The position numbers and the translations under genes were made by a program. The notes under the pieces were generated by a model. It was not told the origin of the DNA and ran no database searches. It saw only the letters and a list, made by a program, of their open reading frames with translations. Positions 1 through 7,049 of a stretch of DNA of 11,502 nt are shown piece by piece (the first letter of the stretch is position 1; each line of letters opens with the position of its first letter). Origin of the DNA: an uncultured Nocardiopsis sp. (GTDB taxonomy: Bacteria; Actinomycetota; Actinomycetes; Streptosporangiales; Streptosporangiaceae); the NCBI GenBank assembly GCA_937957845.1, contig CALGOD010000730.1, forward strand, positions 1 through 11,502. Reading direction: 5' to 3'.

Positions 1-40
1 GAGATCTACACTCTTTCCCTACACGACGCTCTTCCGATCT
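1..40 (+). other. Illumina sequencing adapter left on the contig end (artefact)
   Basis: These 40 bases match the 3' part of the Illumina TruSeq universal (P5/read-1) adapter, ending in the familiar CGCTCTTCCGATCT. Genomic sequence begins at base 41. The open reading frame that follows runs back into the adapter by chance, so nothing before 41 should be translated. The match is from memory of the published adapter and is exact as far as I recall it. Confidence 0.97.
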
Positions 41-500
41 GAAACAAGCAGGGGAAAGCGAAGGCGCTCAATACAACCCCTATGTCTACCATTGGATCCA
101 GGCTCTTCAAGCTTTCGTTCTTCAGCTACCAGGACTGGGCGAGCACCTCATGAAGGCCATGGAACTGTCCGACCCCGCAAACTCCGAGATCGGGAGCCCT
201 GAAACCCTCAACAAACTGACTTTCCCCCCACTGAACACTCTGATGTACCTGGCCCAACGGAAAAGCGATAAATTTAACCAAGCCCTAGCCGAAGGCCTTG
301 AGCTTTTCCGCTCATTCCATACCGCCACACCTGAGCGTGCTAAGAGCCTCGATGGTGGAGTTCCTCTTGGCTTGCTCGCTCTGGCCTGCCTGGCCTACGA
401 CACGGCCGAGATCGACCCGAACTTCCAGTTCGACGTTGAATCCGGCTACCTCCCCCGGCACATCCTCCACCGCTCCTGGCACGGAGAATTTCCCATCTAA
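41..500 (+). CDS. Immunity protein 49 (Imm49) family protein, 5'-truncated at contig edge
   Basis: This is the C-terminal half (152 whole codons from base 42) of a protein paralogous to the complete gene next door. It aligns without gaps to residues 145-296 of that protein, with about 94 of 152 identities by hand count. Shared blocks include GESEG, YNPY.YHWI, LGLLALACLA, VESGYLP and the terminal WHGEFPI. Imm49 proteins are predicted to be mostly alpha-helical cytoplasmic immunity proteins that protect against polymorphic toxins. That role is family knowledge, and no toxin is seen here. The start codon is lost because the contig breaks at the adapter, so an internal ATG at 150 is not the real start. 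Third codon positions are only about 55% G/C in the first 40 codons, well below the rest of the window, which fits horizontal acquisition. The family call rests on recognising the conserved blocks, not on a search. Confidence 0.8.
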
Positions 501-538
501 AAGCAGCCCGAACCACTGATCAGAGCTTAGAAAGATCC

Positions 539-1429
539 ATGGCCTACAACATCCCCAACCACGATCTCTCTCACCGAACAGAAGCCGACCATTGGGAGTC
601 GAGCGAGGAAACAAGAAAAAAATACGCTTCGATTCTGGAGAGGAAGCCTGGGGGTGTCGACATCATGGTGGGCTCCTTCCACCTCGACATGATGTTCAGC
701 ACCGCTGCGGATCCTGAGGTGGCACGGTTGGAGACCTGGGAAGCATGGGCCGCCAATATGCAGCTCCACCACGCCCTGTTCATGCTGCAGACCAATCCGC
801 CCGGCACCGACCTGGAACTGATGGTCCACCACCAGATCCGACGAACCAAAGCCACCGGCCCCCGGTACTCCACCAACGCCGGCAACTGGAGCACCGCCTT
901 CTTCCTCGCAATCATCTGCCGCGACCAGCAGCGCTACCGGCAACTGTGCGAAATCCCCGTCGAGCTGCTCCGCGAAGCAGGCGAAAGCGAAGGCACCAGG
1001 TACAACCCCTACACCTACCACTGGATCGCGGCCCGCCAGGCCTTCGTCCTCAACCGCCCCGACCTGGGCGAAGAACTCCTGGCCGCGATGGAGCTGTCCA
1101 CCCCCGAACGAGTCGACTTCGGCAGCCGTGAGGCCCTCGACAAGCTCGTCTTCCCACCCATGAACGCCTTCCTCCGCCTGGTCGAACGCGACAGCGACAA
1201 GTTCAACGAAGCCCTCGCCCAAGGCCTGGCACTCCACCGCGACTACTACACCGCCACCCCAAAACGCGCCCAAAAAATTAGAGGTGCAGCCCCCCTCGGC
1301 CTGCTCGCCCTGGCCTGCCTGGCCCACGACACGTCCCGACACGACCCCACCTTCCGCCTGGAAGTCGAATCCGGCTACCTCCCCACCCACCTCGTCCACA
1401 ACACCTGGCACGGAGAATTCCCCATCTGA
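539..1429 (+). CDS. Immunity protein 49 (Imm49) family protein
   Basis: The 296-residue product has no signal peptide or membrane segment, so it is probably cytoplasmic. The sequence resembles actinobacterial Imm49 proteins as I recall them: a variable first 40 residues, then VGSFHLD (44-50), TWEAW (66-70), KATGPRYSTNAGNW (104-117), LAIICRD (123-129), YNPYTYHW (155-162), FPPMN (205-209), DKFNEAL (220-226), LGLLALACLAHD (253-264) and ESGYLPTHLV (277-286). The family is inferred to neutralise secreted or contact-delivered toxins and is often found in multi-gene immunity arrays. The tandem paralogue upstream fits that. The ATG at 539 follows a weak purine stretch (TAGAAAGA) after a 38-base gap. 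The first 44 codons are clearly richer in A/T-ending codons (AAA, AGA, ACA, GAT) than the remainder, which has about 85% G/C third positions in a sampled stretch. A specific toxin partner cannot be named. Confidence 0.83.
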   Translation: MAYNIPNHDLSHRTEADHWESSEETRKKYASILERKPGGVDIMVGSFHLDMMFSTAADPEVARLETWEAWAANMQLHHALFMLQTNPPGTDLELMVHHQIRRTKATGPRYSTNAGNWSTAFFLAIICRDQQRYRQLCEIPVELLREAGESEGTRYNPYTYHWIAARQAFVLNRPDLGEELLAAMELSTPERVDFGSREALDKLVFPPMNAFLRLVERDSDKFNEALAQGLALHRDYYTATPKRAQKIRGAAPLGLLALACLAHDTSRHDPTFRLEVESGYLPTHLVHNTWHGEFPI

Positions 1430-1486
1430 GGGACCTCCCGTACGATGCAGCGTGCCGTTCCCTCCCTCTCTCCTCCTGAAGGCCCC

Positions 1487-1492
1487 GAAGGA
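1487..1492 (+). promoter_or_regulatory. Ribosome binding site supporting a TTG start at 1499
   Basis: GAAGGA lies six bases upstream of an in-frame TTG at 1499. The alternative ATG at 1445 has GAGGGA at 1428-1433, which overlaps the previous stop codon and sits 11 bases away, a poor spacing. The 18 residues between the two starts are Pro/Glu-rich and use less GC-biased codons, so the TTG start is preferred. Confidence 0.5.
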
Positions 1493-1498
1493 CTCCCC

Positions 1499-2911
1499 TT
1501 GAGCCACGACGTGATCGCCCTTCTGGCGGAAAGCCCCAGCCGCCGCTCCCTGTTGGAAGCCCTGGCCGGGGCCGGTCCAAAGCTGCGGGTGCGGCTCGTG
1601 GCCGAGGGGGCCGTGGTGCAGTTGCGCGACGACGCGGGACGCCTCGTGCTCGCCACCCAGGCGGCGCAGCGGCTCGCGGTGTCGGCGGAGGCCGACCGGC
1701 TGCTCACGGACGGCATCAGCGACGACCTCCCCGCGCAGCCCCTGTGGGTCGAGGCCCGGGGAGCGGAGCTCGCCGACACCGACACCGCGGCGATGGCGCG
1801 GCGCTTCGCCGACATCCTGGTGGAGCGGCACGGCGGAGCCGTGTGGGAGCCGCGGTCCGCGCTCCCCCGCGACGACGAACACCTGCTGGGGGCGACCGAC
1901 CATCCCGCGGTCAGCGTCGTCACGGAGAAGAACGCCGTGCTGGTGCAGGACCGCCCCGTCGTCCCCCTGTCCAGCTGGCTGGTGGACGCGCTGGCCGAGC
2001 ACGGTCGCCGGGGCCTGGGGCTGCAGGTGATCACCCCCTCCACGAGCCTCCTCACGCACGCGCTGCGCTGGTCCCTGGGCGGTCCCGGCGCGACCTGGGT
2101 GGTGCGGGCGCCGGACGGACGCTACTACGACGGCTTCAACGGGCTGCCGCTGGTGTGGGAGGACGCGACCGGGTTCGTGCCCGATCCCGAGGTGGACGCC
2201 CAGGAGGGGCCGAACGAGGCCTTCCGGGCGTCGGCCGAGGAGGCGTTGGGCACCCACCTGCACCTGGACCTGCGGGTCGACCACCCGGTCAGCGCCGGGT
2301 TGGAGCTGGGCGGCACGGTGGAGGTGCTCGCGGAGCGTCTGGCGGGGGCCTCGCCCGCGCTGTGGGGGGTGTCCGAGCCCCTGCCGCGGGCGTGGGACAC
2401 GGCACAGATCACGGCGATGGCGCGTCGCCGCTCTCCGGGGCGGACCATGCTGGTCTTCGGCGGGCAGCCGGAGGGAGTGCGGGAGAAGGGGGTGCTCCCC
2501 TTCGCCGGAAGCCTGCGGATCTCGCGCACGCCCTCGGGGGTGCGCGAGCGGATCCTGTTCTCCGTGGCGTATCCGCCCGGGGAGGAGCCGGACCTGGAGG
2601 CTCTCACCCCGCTGCTGAACGAGTTGGCCTCAAGGGACGGCCTGCGCAGTATGACCGTGCACCGCGGGCTGGGGCGCGCTGACCTGTCGTACGCGCCGCG
2701 ATGGGCGGGCGTGTCCGTTCCGGTGGGGCTGGCCGTGGGCCCGGAGGGGGTCCTGGAAGCGGGGCGGGAGAGGGCGATGGCCGCGCCCGTGGAGGGTGAG
2801 GCCTTCGGTTCTCCGCTGACGCCGTTGGTGTGGTACCGGATCGGGGACGGTGTGGAGCCGGACGCCTGGGAGCGTTTCCGGGCCCTGATGGACCACCTCA
2901 GGCCCCGTTGA
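1499..2911 (+). CDS. DUF6177 family protein (function unknown)
   Basis: From the TTG start the product has about 470 residues; the upstream ATG at 1445 would give 488. It begins SHDVIALLAESP, like the DVIAL start I recall for actinobacterial DUF6177 proteins. Other recalled blocks are EGAVVQLRDDAGR, a central VSVVTEKNAVLVQDRPVVPLS, LQVITPSTSLLTHAL, the WVVRAPDGRYYDGFNG segment and a C-terminal PLVWYRIGDGVEPDAWERF-type end. There is no signal peptide or membrane helix, so a cytoplasmic location is likely. No enzymatic motif is recognised and no function is established. Homologues I recall occur in loci with immunity or secretion-related genes, which matches the Imm49 genes just upstream; that is inference. 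Its last 14 bases overlap the convergent ROK gene. The domain call is from memory of the family pattern. Confidence 0.72.
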   Translation: MSHDVIALLAESPSRRSLLEALAGAGPKLRVRLVAEGAVVQLRDDAGRLVLATQAAQRLAVSAEADRLLTDGISDDLPAQPLWVEARGAELADTDTAAMARRFADILVERHGGAVWEPRSALPRDDEHLLGATDHPAVSVVTEKNAVLVQDRPVVPLSSWLVDALAEHGRRGLGLQVITPSTSLLTHALRWSLGGPGATWVVRAPDGRYYDGFNGLPLVWEDATGFVPDPEVDAQEGPNEAFRASAEEALGTHLHLDLRVDHPVSAGLELGGTVEVLAERLAGASPALWGVSEPLPRAWDTAQITAMARRRSPGRTMLVFGGQPEGVREKGVLPFAGSLRISRTPSGVRERILFSVAYPPGEEPDLEALTPLLNELASRDGLRSMTVHRGLGRADLSYAPRWAGVSVPVGLAVGPEGVLEAGRERAMAAPVEGEAFGSPLTPLVWYRIGDGVEPDAWERFRALMDHLRPR

Positions 2912-4115
2912 CCAGCGCGTCCACGTGTGCGGGGCTCAGGCAGTGCTCGATCACCATGGCGGCGGCGCCGACCACGCCCGCGCTCTCGCCCGCCATCGAC
3001 GAGACGATGCTCAGGTGTTCGGTGGCCAGCGGCAGTGAGCGCTGGTAGATGACCTCGCGTACTCCGGCGAGCAGGTGGTCGCCGGCCTGGGCGAGTGCTC
3101 CGCCGATGACGATGACCGACGGGTTGAACATGTTGACCGAGGCCGCCAGGACCTCGCCGATGTCGCGGCCGGCCTGGCGCAGTGCGCGCAGCGCGGGCAC
3201 CGATCCGCTGCGGGCCAGTTCCACCACGTCGCGGGCCCCGTCGGCCGGGACCCCCTCTGCGGTGAGCGAGGCGGCCAGGGCGGCGCCGCTGGCCACCGCC
3301 TCCAGGCAGCCGGTGTTCCCACAGCGGCAGGGGCGGTCGTCTCCGCTGGGGACGTGGATGTGGCCCATGTCGCCGGCGGCTCCCTGGGCGCCCCGGTAGA
3401 CGCGGCCCTCGCTGATGATCCCGCAGCCGATGCCCGTGGCGACCTTGACGAACATCAGGTGGCTGGCCGAGGGCCAGGCGGTGTGGTGCTCCCCGATGGC
3501 CATGATGTTGACGTCGTTGTCCACCAGGACCGGGACGTCGATCCGGTCGTGGACGTAGCCGGGGACGTCGAAGTCGTCCCAGCCGGGCATGATCGGCGGA
3601 TTGACCGCGCGTCCGGTGGAGTGTTGGACGGGGCCGGGCAGGCCGACGCCCAGGCCGAGCAGTTCGCCCGTGGTGCGCCGCGCGTCGTCCAGCAGGCGGC
3701 GGCCCGTGTCCACGACCCAGTCCAGGACGGGTTCGGGGCCCAGGGCGATGTCCAGGTCGGCGCGTTCCTCGGCGAGCACGGTCCCGGACATGTCGGTGAG
3801 GGCCATCCGGGCGTGGGTGGCGCCGAGGTCGGCGGCCAGGACCACGCGTGCGCCGGGTCGGAAGGAGAAGGTGGTGGGCGGCCTTCCTCCGGTGGAGGCG
3901 GCCTCGCCCGCCGGGCCGATGAGTCCGCTGGCGAGGAGGGCGTCCACACGTTGGGTGACGGTCGAGCGGGCCAGACCGGTGACCGAGGCCAGTTCCGAGC
4001 GGGTGCGCGGCCTGCCGTCGCGCAGGAGCCGGAGCAGGGTGCCCGCACCGGGTGCGGTGGTCGGAGCGCCGGTCGAGCCGGGTCCCTCCGTGGGGGTCAG
4101 CGCTTCTTCCGTCAT
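2898..4115 (-). CDS. ROK family transcriptional regulator (NagC/XylR type)
   Basis: The 405-residue product has an N-terminal winged helix-turn-helix at about residues 36-66 (TRSELASVTGLARSTVTQRV), then a sugar-kinase-like ROK domain. That domain shows the DLGATHARMAL loop (96-106), GVGLPGPV (156-163), DNDVN (199-203), GDMGHIHV (248-255) and the zinc site CRCGNTGCLE (C263, C265, C270, with H252). The HTH marks it as a repressor rather than a glucokinase. Where sugar kinases carry Glu in ExGH, this protein has Asp249. It probably represses the divergent sugar operon and releases DNA when a sugar binds; the arrangement implies this but does not prove it. The 109-base gap to that operon holds an inverted repeat that could be its operator. 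No Shine-Dalgarno is seen before the ATG, so the transcript may be leaderless. The 3' end overlaps the convergent DUF6177 gene by 14 bases. Confidence 0.93.
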   Translation of the reverse strand: MTEEALTPTEGPGSTGAPTTAPGAGTLLRLLRDGRPRTRSELASVTGLARSTVTQRVDALLASGLIGPAGEAASTGGRPPTTFSFRPGARVVLAADLGATHARMALTDMSGTVLAEERADLDIALGPEPVLDWVVDTGRRLLDDARRTTGELLGLGVGLPGPVQHSTGRAVNPPIMPGWDDFDVPGYVHDRIDVPVLVDNDVNIMAIGEHHTAWPSASHLMFVKVATGIGCGIISEGRVYRGAQGAAGDMGHIHVPSGDDRPCRCGNTGCLEAVASGAALAASLTAEGVPADGARDVVELARSGSVPALRALRQAGRDIGEVLAASVNMFNPSVIVIGGALAQAGDHLLAGVREVIYQRSLPLATEHLSIVSSMAGESAGVVGAAAMVIEHCLSPAHVDALVNGA

Positions 4116-4179
4116 GCGAACAGTGAAGCACAGGATCTATTGGCTTCCGGGCAACACTCTAATGAGGCCAGTTCAGACA

Positions 4180-4205
4180 ACTTATGCTTGACGATCGACA
4201 TAAGT
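4180..4205. promoter_or_regulatory. Candidate ROK-repressor operator (inverted repeat)
   Basis: ACTTATG at 4180-4186 and CATAAGT at 4199-4205 form a perfect 7+7 inverted repeat with a 12-base spacer. It lies in the gap between the ROK gene and the divergent operon and covers the candidate -35 element. A neighbouring smaller repeat, AGTT-N5-AACT at 4170-4182, overlaps its left arm. Both stand out as AT-rich in otherwise GC-rich DNA. Binding by the adjacent ROK protein is inferred from position. Confidence 0.5.
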
Positions 4206-4217
4206 CCGGCGTACCGT
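4188..4217 (+). promoter_or_regulatory. Candidate promoter of the sugar operon
   Basis: TTGACG at 4188-4193 is a good -35 match. An 18-base spacer leads to TACCGT at 4212-4217, a weaker -10 of the form TAnnnT. Transcription would start close to 4224, next to the ATG at 4225, giving a leaderless mRNA. That agrees with the absence of a Shine-Dalgarno before this ATG. The -10 match is modest. Confidence 0.4.
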
Positions 4218-4224
4218 TCGACGC

Positions 4225-5373
4225 ATGTCAGTGAGCAAGGCCACAAACCTGGGTGAGGCGGCGGACGCCGGACCGACCTCCCCGCGCCCCTACCGCGCCG
4301 CGGTGATCGGCACCGGCTTCATGGGCCGGGTCCACTCCCACGCCGTCCGCGCCCTCGGCGGTGAGGTCGTCGGGGTCGCGGGGTCCTCCCTGGACAAGGC
4401 CGAGCGTTTCCGAGCCTCCCACGGCATCGCCCGAGCCCACGGGGACGCCCTCGAACTCGTCCGCGGTGACGACGTGGACGTGGTCCACGTGTGCACCCCC
4501 AACGACCTGCACGCCCCGCTGAGCCTGGCCGCGTTGGAGGCGGGCAAGCACGTGGTGTGCGAGAAGCCGCTGGCCACCGACGCCGGCACCGCGCGCGGTC
4601 TGGTCGAGGCCGCACGCGAGGCGGGCCGGGTCGCCGTGGTCCCCTTCGTCTACCGCTTCCATCCCATGGCCCGCGAGGCACGCGCCCAGGTCGCCGCCGG
4701 CTCCCTCGGTCGCATCACCCTCGCCCACGGCGGTTACCTCCAGGACTGGCTGCTCTACCCCGACGAGGACAACTGGCGGGTCGACCCCGTGCGCGGCGGA
4801 GCCACCCGCGCCTTCGGCGACATCGGCTCGCACTGGTGCGACATGCTGGAGTTCGTCACCGGCGACCGCATCACCGCGGTCAGCGCCCGGACCTCCCGTG
4901 TCAACGACACCCGCGACGGCCGCGCCGTGGACACCGAGGACCTGGTCTCCCTGCAGTTCTCCACCGCGGGCGGCGTGATCGGCAACGCCGTCATCAGCCA
5001 GGTCTCCCCCGGACGCAAGAACCGGCTGGTGCTGGAGGTCTCCGGCACCGAGGGGTCGCTGCTCTTCGACCAGGAGAACCCCGAGACCCTCTGGGCGGGC
5101 AGTCGGGGCCGCACCGGCACCATCACCCGTGACGACCCCGACCTGAGCGCGGACGCCGCACGCCTGTCCACCGTGCCCGTCGGGCATCCCCAGGGTTACC
5201 AGGACTGTTTCAACGCGCTGGTGGCCGACACCGCCGCCGCCATCGCCGGGCACCCTCCCGAGGGCCTGCCCGTGTTCGAGGACGGCCTGCGCGCCGCCGT
5301 CCTGGCCGAGGCCGTGCTGCTCTCGGACCGGGAGCGGCGCTGGGTGGACGTGGCGGAGGTCGAGGAGGGATGA
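4225..5373 (+). CDS. Gfo/Idh/MocA family NAD(P)-dependent sugar oxidoreductase
   Basis: The 382-residue product is of usual family length. The Rossmann fold has GTGFMG at residues 29-34 for NAD(P) binding. The EKP motif at 113-115 carries the lysine typical of the family active site. FVYRFHP (141-147), GGYLQDWLL (169-177) and DIGSHWCD (199-206), with His203 as the usual catalytic His, follow in the C-terminal substrate domain. The enzyme probably oxidises a hydroxyl of a sugar, polyol or anhydrosugar to a ketone in the cytoplasm. The YLQDW segment also occurs in levoglucosan dehydrogenases as I recall them, but is not specific enough to assign substrate. It is the first gene of the operon, divergent from the ROK regulator, and its TGA overlaps the ATG of the transporter ATPase by four bases (ATGA). 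About 22 residues precede the fold. No Shine-Dalgarno is seen; a GTG at 4231 is a possible alternative start. Confidence 0.93.
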   Translation: MSVSKATNLGEAADAGPTSPRPYRAAVIGTGFMGRVHSHAVRALGGEVVGVAGSSLDKAERFRASHGIARAHGDALELVRGDDVDVVHVCTPNDLHAPLSLAALEAGKHVVCEKPLATDAGTARGLVEAAREAGRVAVVPFVYRFHPMAREARAQVAAGSLGRITLAHGGYLQDWLLYPDEDNWRVDPVRGGATRAFGDIGSHWCDMLEFVTGDRITAVSARTSRVNDTRDGRAVDTEDLVSLQFSTAGGVIGNAVISQVSPGRKNRLVLEVSGTEGSLLFDQENPETLWAGSRGRTGTITRDDPDLSADAARLSTVPVGHPQGYQDCFNALVADTAAAIAGHPPEGLPVFEDGLRAAVLAEAVLLSDRERRWVDVAEVEEG

Positions 5374-7049
5374 CCGGCCCGCCCCTGCTGCGGATGAGCG
5401 GCATCACCAAGTCCTTCCTGGGCGTGCGCGTCCTGCACGGGGTGGACCTGGAACTGCGTCCAGGACGGTTGCACGCGCTGGTCGGCGAGAACGGCGCGGG
5501 CAAGTCCACCCTGATGAAGGTGCTGGCCGGAGTGCATCGCGCGGACGAGGGGACCGTCGAGCTGGCGGGGACCCCGGTCTCCTTCGAGCACCCGCTCCAG
5601 GCCCAGCGCGCGGGCGTGTCCACGGTCTTCCAGGAGTTCAACCTCCTGCCCGAGCGCACGGTCGCCGAGAACGTCTTCCTGGGCCGGGAGATCCGCCGCC
5701 GGGGATGGGTGGACGGCCGCGCCATGGAACGCGCCACCGCCGAACTCCTGACCGAGCTGGACCTGCGCGGCATCGACCCCCGCGCCAGGGTGGGGGCGAT
5801 GTCGGTGGCCGAGCAGCAGGTGGTGGAGATCGTCAAGGCGCTCTCCCACGACGCGCGCATCATCTCCATGGACGAGCCGACCGCCGCGCTGGCCGACCAC
5901 GAGGTGGAGGTGCTGTACCGGATCATCGGCCGGCTGCGCGAACGCGGTGTGGCGGTGCTGTACGTGTCGCACCGCATGCGGGAGATCTTCGACCTGGCCG
6001 ACACCATCACCGTCCTCAAGGACGGCCGCCTGGTCGACACGGTGCCCGCCGAGGCGGTCACCCCCGCCGAGCTGGTCCGCAAGATGGTGGGCCGTCCGGT
6101 CTCCGCGGTCTTCCCCGACCGCCTCGCACCGCACGGCGAACACGTGGGCAGGGTCCGGCTGTCGGTCTCCGGCGGGGGCAACTCCCAGGTGGACGGGATC
6201 GGCTTCCAGGTACGCGGAGGAGAGATCCTGGGTCTGGGCGGGCTCCAGGGAAGCGGGCGCACCGAGATCGCCCACGCCCTGTTCGGGATCGAACGCTTCA
6301 CCCGGGGCGAGGTCGCCGTGGACGGCCGCCGGATCCACGTGCGCTCACCCCGCCAGGCCGTGCGCGCCGGTCTGGTCCTGGTCACCGAGGACCGCAAGGC
6401 GCAGGGACTGGCCCTGAACCAGTCGATCGCGGCCAACGGCCGCCTGGTCCTGGATGCGGTCTGGCCCTTCGGTTCGGCCCGCAGGGCACGGCGGCTGCCG
6501 GAGATCCTGTCCTCGGTGGAGCTGGTCGCACGCGCGGGCCACGGCCAGGACGTGCGGTACCTGTCCGGTGGCAACCAGCAGAAGGTGGTGCTGGCCAAGT
6601 GGCTGGCCGCCGAACCCGGGGTGATGGTGCTCGACGAGCCCACGCGCGGTATCGACGTGGGCGCCAAACAGGCCGTCTACCGGCTGATGCGCGAACTGGC
6701 CGCGGCGGGCGTGGCCATCGTGCTCATCTCCTCGGAACTGCCCGAACTGATCGGGATGTCGGACCGACTGGTCGTGCTGCGCGACGGCCGGGTGGCGGGC
6801 GAGCTTCCCGGCGGGTCCGGTGAGGAGGCCGTCATGGCGATGGCCACGGGTTCGCCCCACGGGGGCGATCCCGATCCCGCGGTCGACGATCCCCGCACCC
6901 TGTCCGCCTCCGGTGACGAGGTGGTCGACGACTCCGGGGAGAGCGCCGGCGCCTCGGTTCCTCCCCCGACCCCCTCCTCCGGCCCCGTTCCGCCCACCGG
7001 AGACGGCGGCGAGGGCCCCTCCGCACGGCACGAGGAGGCCGCTTCGTGA
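5370..7049 (+). CDS. Sugar ABC transporter ATP-binding protein (RbsA/MglA type, two ABC domains)
   Basis: The 559-residue product has two nucleotide-binding domains and would energise uptake through the two permeases downstream. Domain 1 has Walker A GENGAGKST (39-47), Q-loop Gln88, signature MSVAEQQ (144-150), Walker B IISMDEP (164-170) and switch His201. Domain 2 has the degenerate Walker A GLQGSGRTE (291-299) normal for this family, signature LSGGNQQ (398-404), Walker B VMVLDEP (418-424), and SSELPEL where the switch His would be. This is the standard layout of ribose/galactose-type ATPases, in which one site is catalytically weak. Family members are usually about 500-515 residues. Here a Pro/Ser/Asp/Gly-rich, apparently disordered tail occupies about residues 496-559. 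The start overlaps the previous stop (ATGA), with GGAGGT at 5355-5360. Substrate cannot be read from the ATPase. Confidence 0.96.
   Translation: MTGPPLLRMSGITKSFLGVRVLHGVDLELRPGRLHALVGENGAGKSTLMKVLAGVHRADEGTVELAGTPVSFEHPLQAQRAGVSTVFQEFNLLPERTVAENVFLGREIRRRGWVDGRAMERATAELLTELDLRGIDPRARVGAMSVAEQQVVEIVKALSHDARIISMDEPTAALADHEVEVLYRIIGRLRERGVAVLYVSHRMREIFDLADTITVLKDGRLVDTVPAEAVTPAELVRKMVGRPVSAVFPDRLAPHGEHVGRVRLSVSGGGNSQVDGIGFQVRGGEILGLGGLQGSGRTEIAHALFGIERFTRGEVAVDGRRIHVRSPRQAVRAGLVLVTEDRKAQGLALNQSIAANGRLVLDAVWPFGSARRARRLPEILSSVELVARAGHGQDVRYLSGGNQQKVVLAKWLAAEPGVMVLDEPTRGIDVGAKQAVYRLMRELAAAGVAIVLISSELPELIGMSDRLVVLRDGRVAGELPGGSGEEAVMAMATGSPHGGDPDPAVDDPRTLSASGDEVVDDSGESAGASVPPPTPSSGPVPPTGDGGEGPSARHEEAAS

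Noticed and set aside
41..1429. The two Imm49 copies as an assembly duplication
   Set aside because: They differ at about 38% of residues and at many silent positions, so they are true paralogues, even though the contig edge itself carries an adapter.
527..2284. A 585-codon open frame on the minus strand over the Imm49 and DUF6177 genes
   Set aside because: It is antisense to two well-supported genes, is low in recognisable motifs and rich in Gly/Val/Gln, and is typical of shadow frames in GC-rich DNA.
2125..4131. A 668-codon minus-strand frame over DUF6177 and the ROK gene
   Set aside because: It is Arg/Pro/Gly-rich and out of frame with the ROK gene, whose HTH, ROK and zinc motifs fix the real frame.
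4116..4187. A sigma-70-like promoter for the ROK gene on the minus strand
   Set aside because: TAGAGT and TGTGCT resemble -10 boxes, but no -35 at proper spacing could be matched well enough to call one.
3075..4256. A 393-codon plus-strand frame opposite the ROK gene
   Set aside because: It is an antisense shadow of the ROK gene, has no domain, and would run into the divergent operon.
5799..5819. Unusual signature MSVAEQQ in ABC domain 1 as an inactivating change
   Set aside because: Variants of this kind (LSVAEQQ, LSIGQQQ) are normal in the first domain of RbsA/MglA ATPases.
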